Program-made: the position numbers and the translations under genes
Shown: in pieces, positions 45,202-45,855 of the stretch
How the letters are laid out: each line of letters begins with the position of its first letter
Numbering within the stretch: the stretch's first letter is position 1
Origin: Bacillota bacterium
GTDB taxonomy: Bacteria > Bacillota > Clostridia > Lachnospirales > Lachnospiraceae
DNA length: 45,855 nucleotides
Direction: 5' to 3'
Assembly: GCA_023436225.1 (NCBI GenBank)
Contig: JAEZKA010000097.1
Location: forward strand, 1-45,855
Notes under the pieces: model-generated
Database searches by the model: none
The model's input: the letters and a program-made list of their open reading frames with translations, nothing else
What the model was told of the DNA's origin: nothing

Positions 45202-45317
45202 GTGTGTATGTGCAATGCCGTAAGGCATGAAGATCCGTGTACCCTGCATACCAATCCGGGACACGGGAGTGATGAGAAGAAACGAACTGTGGTAGGGGCT
45301 GTTTCTTCTCTTTTTTT
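45202..45317 (+). ncRNA. Candidate structured RNA with perfect intrinsic terminator
   Basis: A compact fold is visible. ATGCC (45215-45219) and GGCAT (45224-45228) close a GTAA (GNRA-type) tetraloop. CCGTGT (45235-45240) pairs with ACACGG (45261-45266). The loop of that stem carries CATAC (45247-45251), which could pair with GTATG (45206-45210) as a pseudoknot. A perfect 10 bp stem, GAGAAGAAAC (45274-45283) with GTTTCTTCTC (45301-45310), follows with seven Ts. It begins with GTGTG, matching the group II intron GUGYG start, but no other intron parts are found. It could be an attenuator of the next gene, a small RNA or an intron remnant. I do not recognise a named class. Confidence 0.45.
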
Positions 45318-45349
45318 GTTACGGAAATACTATAAATGAAATGGAGGTT

Positions 45350-45634
45350 ATGGTCAAGATGGCAGGATATATAGAGGACTGGCCGTGGCTGGATATACCG
45401 GATTTTACTGATGAATACGAGAAACTAAATCCGGAAGGGGTATACTTAGGAGTGTGTGTTAGGTATACAGAACGAAGGGACATGGATATCAGGATATATC
45501 CAGACGGAAAGATAATTGTAAGGGCACCACTGGATGCTGATCATTCAGACATAGCTAAATTTATTCGGGAAGAAGAAAAATGGATCAGGGAAACATTTAA
45601 GGAATTTCAAAAAGAGGCTGATAAAAATGTGTAG
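45350..45634 (+). pseudogene. YgjP/DUF45-like N-terminal fragment
   Basis: From ATG 45350 (or 45359) 94 residues read like the N-terminal part of YgjP-type (DUF45, M48-related) metallohydrolases: ERRDMDIRIYPDGKIIVRAP, then EEEKWIRETFKEFQKEAD. The protein stops before the HExxH zinc motif, so the catalytic half is absent. GGAGG lies at 45343-45347. It could be a small stand-alone version, but truncation is more likely. Confidence 0.5.
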
Positions 45635-45791
45635 TAAAAAACAACACTATGTTAGAACTTAATTAGAATAAATCAGATAATAAAATGTCGTGTTAGTGTT
45701 GCCGGAAGTTATGAGAATTTGGCGCATGATGTAAATGATAAAATAAAAGTGTTCAATTAGTGGAAAATAAAAATGTACAAATAGTACCTTA

Positions 45792-45825
45792 ATTGATATC
45801 CTCTTCCTAGGAGGGATAATCAATG
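45792..45825 (+). promoter_or_regulatory. Hairpin covering the Shine-Dalgarno of the last gene
   Basis: ATTGATATCCTC (45793-45804) pairs imperfectly (two single-base bulges) with GAGGGATAATCAAT (45811-45824), burying AGGAGGG. The start codon at 45823 is next to or inside the stem. This could regulate translation. Confidence 0.4.
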
Positions 45826-45855
45826 GAAGCAGCTTTAGTTACTCAGTTGAACATT
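45823..45855 (+). CDS. N-terminal fragment of a gene leaving the window
   Basis: ATG 45823 is preceded by AGGAGGG (45809-45815). Eleven codons are visible (MEAALVTQLNI) before the right edge. Identity cannot be judged. Its ribosome site lies in a hairpin. Confidence 0.5.
   Translation, partial: MEAALVTQLNI

Noticed and set aside
45642..45701. Inverted repeat CAACACTA (45642-45649) with TAGTGTTG (45694-45701).
   Set aside because: Only 8 bp with a 44 bp spacer and no flanking target duplication; too weak to call a mobile element.
31900..45855. Integron-like cassette array (many small single genes on one strand).
   Set aside because: No integron integrase is present and the intergenic spacers share no attC-like palindromes.
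1..45855. CRISPR arrays, tRNA or rRNA genes.
   Set aside because: No regularly spaced repeats, cloverleaf-like sequences or rRNA stretches were noticed on either strand.

Overview
The window looks like a chromosomal segment of a low-to-moderate GC, anaerobic, endospore-forming Clostridia, most likely Lachnospiraceae. The main signs are a class III (anaerobic) ribonucleotide reductase with its activase, a spore photoproduct lyase-type radical SAM protein, a DUF134/NifX-type pair, a copper-amine-oxidase-stalk amidase, strong AGGAGG ribosome binding sites and Firmicutes-type TTGACA/TATAAT promoters. No rRNA, tRNA, CRISPR array or complete insertion sequence was seen.

Layout. (1) 1-1.3 kb is a damaged left edge: the tail of a Gly/Pro-rich protein, an imperfect inverted repeat, then a 5'-truncated and frameshifted multi-zinc-ribbon gene. 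(2) 1.4-3.4 kb, minus strand, holds a complete XerC/D-like tyrosine recombinase and a TtcA-like PP-loop protein. (3) 3.9-31.7 kb is a compact, mostly intact core block. It carries cell-envelope and carbohydrate genes (Amidase_3 with stalk domains, GHL10/YngK-like hydrolase, GH29 fucosidase, Ig-like repeat protein, YkuD transpeptidase, LytR-CpsA-Psr protein). It also carries a self-duplicated EamA transporter, a very large Lhr helicase, an Mbeg1-like hydrolase, a corrinoid adenosyltransferase, the SplB-like protein, a lipoprotein phosphoesterase, nrdD-nrdG and a DUF134/NifX pair. The block ends with an arsDA operon that has an operator-bearing promoter but neither an arsR gene nor a membrane pump next to it.

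(4) 31.9-45.9 kb is very different. It is visibly more AT-rich, and every gene is on the plus strand. The genes are short, unrelated, one-domain accessory genes: four GNATs, two methyltransferases, nitroreductase, 2H phosphoesterase, P-loop kinase-like, ICMT-like, DUF2200, SdpI-like, CPBP protease, NUDIX, VOC and YgjP-like. Many are broken, and at least seven loci show frameshifts, internal loss or truncation. The same region has several open stretches that read as protein fragments but lack starts.

How the genes fit together. The core block combines peptidoglycan and surface remodelling, anaerobic DNA-precursor synthesis and RNA/DNA maintenance. The downstream block looks like an acquisition and decay zone. 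The most notable observations are: the arsDA operon lacking pump and regulator genes; the SplB-like protein with Ala where the catalytic Cys is expected; a compact RNA-like fold with a GNRA-capped hairpin, a possible pseudoknot and a perfect intrinsic terminator at 45.2-45.3 kb; a hairpin that buries the Shine-Dalgarno of the last gene; and the dense cluster of frameshifted genes.
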